A stretch of 30,629 bases of DNA from CAYMUN01 sp964640775 (GTDB lineage Bacteria; Patescibacteriota; Saccharimonadia; Saccharimonadales; UBA4665), in the NCBI GenBank assembly GCA_964640775.1, contig CAZXIT010000004.1:1-30629 (forward strand). Direction: 5' to 3'. A model generated the notes under the pieces. That model had not been told where the DNA came from. It searched no databases and worked only from the letters and a program-made list of their open reading frames with translations. Below are positions 29,650 through 30,629 of the stretch, piece by piece (the first letter of the stretch is position 1; each line of letters begins with the position of its first letter). The translations under genes and the position numbers were made by a program.

Positions 29650-30629
29650 AGCTGTCTCCAGGGTTTGGTGCCGGCTTCATGGGCAGCAACTTCGGCGGCC
29701 GTGACGGTGTATTCTATCTCGTCGTCAGTCGAACGGACGATGACACAGACTATCAAGGACAGCAAGCCGATAATTGCCAGCCACCAAATGTGCCAGATAA
29801 AAGCGAACCCAAATATGAAAGAACAGCCGGCGATATACAATCCAAAGGGTGTGTTTTTGGGCATCTGGAAGTCGTGGTAGGCGGGTTTGCTGCGCTGCTT
29901 GCTGCCCGCGGTGTATTTCATAGCCCAGAAAGCATCCCGGTCAGTCACTGCGGGGATAACCGCAAAATTATAATGCGGTGCCGGTGACGCCGTCGACCAC
30001 TCCAGTGTTCGGCCGTCCCATGGATCGCCAGTCTCGTCACGGGTTTTATGGCGCTGCTTGATGCTGACAAACAGCTGCAGCAGCTGGAAGCCAATACCGG
30101 TCAGCACCACCATGACGCCGATCCCAGCCACGATAAACAGTCCTTGCCAGCCCAGCGAAGCGTCGTAGTGGTCTAACCGCCGCGTGGCACCCATGAGCCC
30201 CAGGATGTACAGCGGTACAAAAGCTAGCAAAAAGCCGGTAAACCAGCACCAAAAAGCGCATTTGCCAAGGCCCTCGTGCAAACGAAAGCCAAAAATTTTG
30301 GGAAACCAGTACATGTAGCCGGCAAAGTAGCCGAACAGCACGCCGCCGACGATCATGGTATGGAAATGGGCGACTAGGAACAAACTGTTGTGCACCTGGA
30401 AATCGATGGCCGGCACTGCCATCATGACGCCAGCTAAGCCGCCGATAGAGAATGTCACCACAAAGCCTAGAAACCACAGCATGGGCGTGGTGAGCTTGAT
30501 TCGCCCGCGGTACATGGTAAACAGCCAGTTAAAGACTTTGACACCGGTCGGGATAGCAATGATCATTGTCATAACTCCAAAGAAAGCGTTGACATTGGCG
30601 CCAGCGCCCATAGTAAAGAAATGGTGCAG
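29646..30629 (-). CDS. cyoB: Cytochrome o ubiquinol oxidase subunit I, N-terminal part outside window
   Basis: Catalytic heme-copper subunit; the 327 C-terminal residues are visible. The window edge cuts the gene just before LHHFFTMGAGANVN, whose two histidines are copper-B ligands. Further on, LVAHFHTMIVGGVLFG carries the two histidines binding the high- and low-spin hemes. The last two or three membrane helices and a long C-terminal tail follow. It reduces oxygen to water with ubiquinol or menaquinol and pumps protons. cyoA should lie beyond the window end. The motif spacing fits functional A-type oxidases; nothing visible suggests decay. Confidence 0.96.
   Translation of the reverse strand: MHHFFTMGAGANVNAFFGVMTMIIAIPTGVKVFNWLFTMYRGRIKLTTPMLWFLGFVVTFSIGGLAGVMMAVPAIDFQVHNSLFLVAHFHTMIVGGVLFGYFAGYMYWFPKIFGFRLHEGLGKCAFWCWFTGFLLAFVPLYILGLMGATRRLDHYDASLGWQGLFIVAGIGVMVVLTGIGFQLLQLFVSIKQRHKTRDETGDPWDGRTLEWSTASPAPHYNFAVIPAVTDRDAFWAMKYTAGSKQRSKPAYHDFQMPKNTPFGLYIAGCSFIFGFAFIWHIWWLAIIGLLSLIVCVIVRSTDDEIEYTVTAAEVAAHEAGTKPWRQL

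Noticed and set aside
1..30629. Recoding of TGA as glycine, known in some CPR phyla
   Set aside because: TGA is used as the end of rpmF and the giant surface gene at natural protein ends, and no conserved gene has an internal in-frame TGA that would need read-through.
1..30629. CRISPR arrays, tRNA or rRNA genes, insertion sequences, prophage genes
   Set aside because: No regularly spaced direct repeats, cloverleaf-like segments, transposase motifs or terminal inverted repeats were seen; the tail-fibre-like look of the giant gene is not accompanied by phage genes.

Overview
The window looks like a chromosomal segment of a Saccharibacteria (TM7, Candidate Phyla Radiation) bacterium. The basis is inference from gene content: a charged-tail S16, a KhpA-type KH protein, a one-domain flavokinase, a family of basic membrane-anchored proteins common in CPR genomes, many secreted beta-rich proteins, and a cytochrome bo3-type oxidase of the kind reported in some Saccharibacteria. 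Genes end with TGA as well as TAA and TAG (rpmF and the giant surface gene end in TGA), so the standard bacterial code applies, unlike Absconditabacteria and Gracilibacteria, which read TGA as glycine.

Layout. 1-1750 is the 3' part of guaA. 1754-4129 (minus) is a three-gene surface module: an LPKTG-anchored small protein, a sortase, and a membrane glycosyltransferase-2 relative whose catalytic motifs are largely gone. 4328-11845 (plus) is housekeeping: leuS, rpmF, nusB, a Nudix hydrolase, rnc, a frameshifted unknown gene, rpsP, khpA, trmD and a very small soluble S26-type peptidase. 11881-12297 (minus) is a Pro/Thr/Ala/Ser-rich membrane protein.

12427-23627 (plus) is about 11 kb of secreted or membrane proteins. 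It holds an anchored unknown protein, two secreted beta-rich paralogues with nearly the same C-terminus, two paralogous DUF916-like proteins with a C-terminal membrane anchor, a 1870-residue fibre-like protein, and a small membrane protein. The arrangement recalls WxL/DUF916 surface complexes of Firmicutes, but without the WxL tryptophans. It is the best candidate here for an undescribed system, perhaps used for attachment to a host cell.

23688-25862 (minus) holds a soluble histidine kinase, an OmpR-type regulator and a Mn-type superoxide dismutase. A plus-strand flavokinase overlaps tail to tail with a minus-strand glutamate dehydrogenase. After a short PGPGW-type membrane protein, 27844-30629 (minus) carries cyoB (partial), cyoC, cyoD and cyoE, mostly overlapping by ATGA. 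SodA and the oxidase together form an oxygen-handling module.

Promoters are often readable. Several have a TGn-extended -10 box, and several genes have a -10 box 6-10 bases before the start codon and no ribosome binding site, as expected for leaderless mRNAs. I saw no tRNA, rRNA, CRISPR array or insertion sequence.
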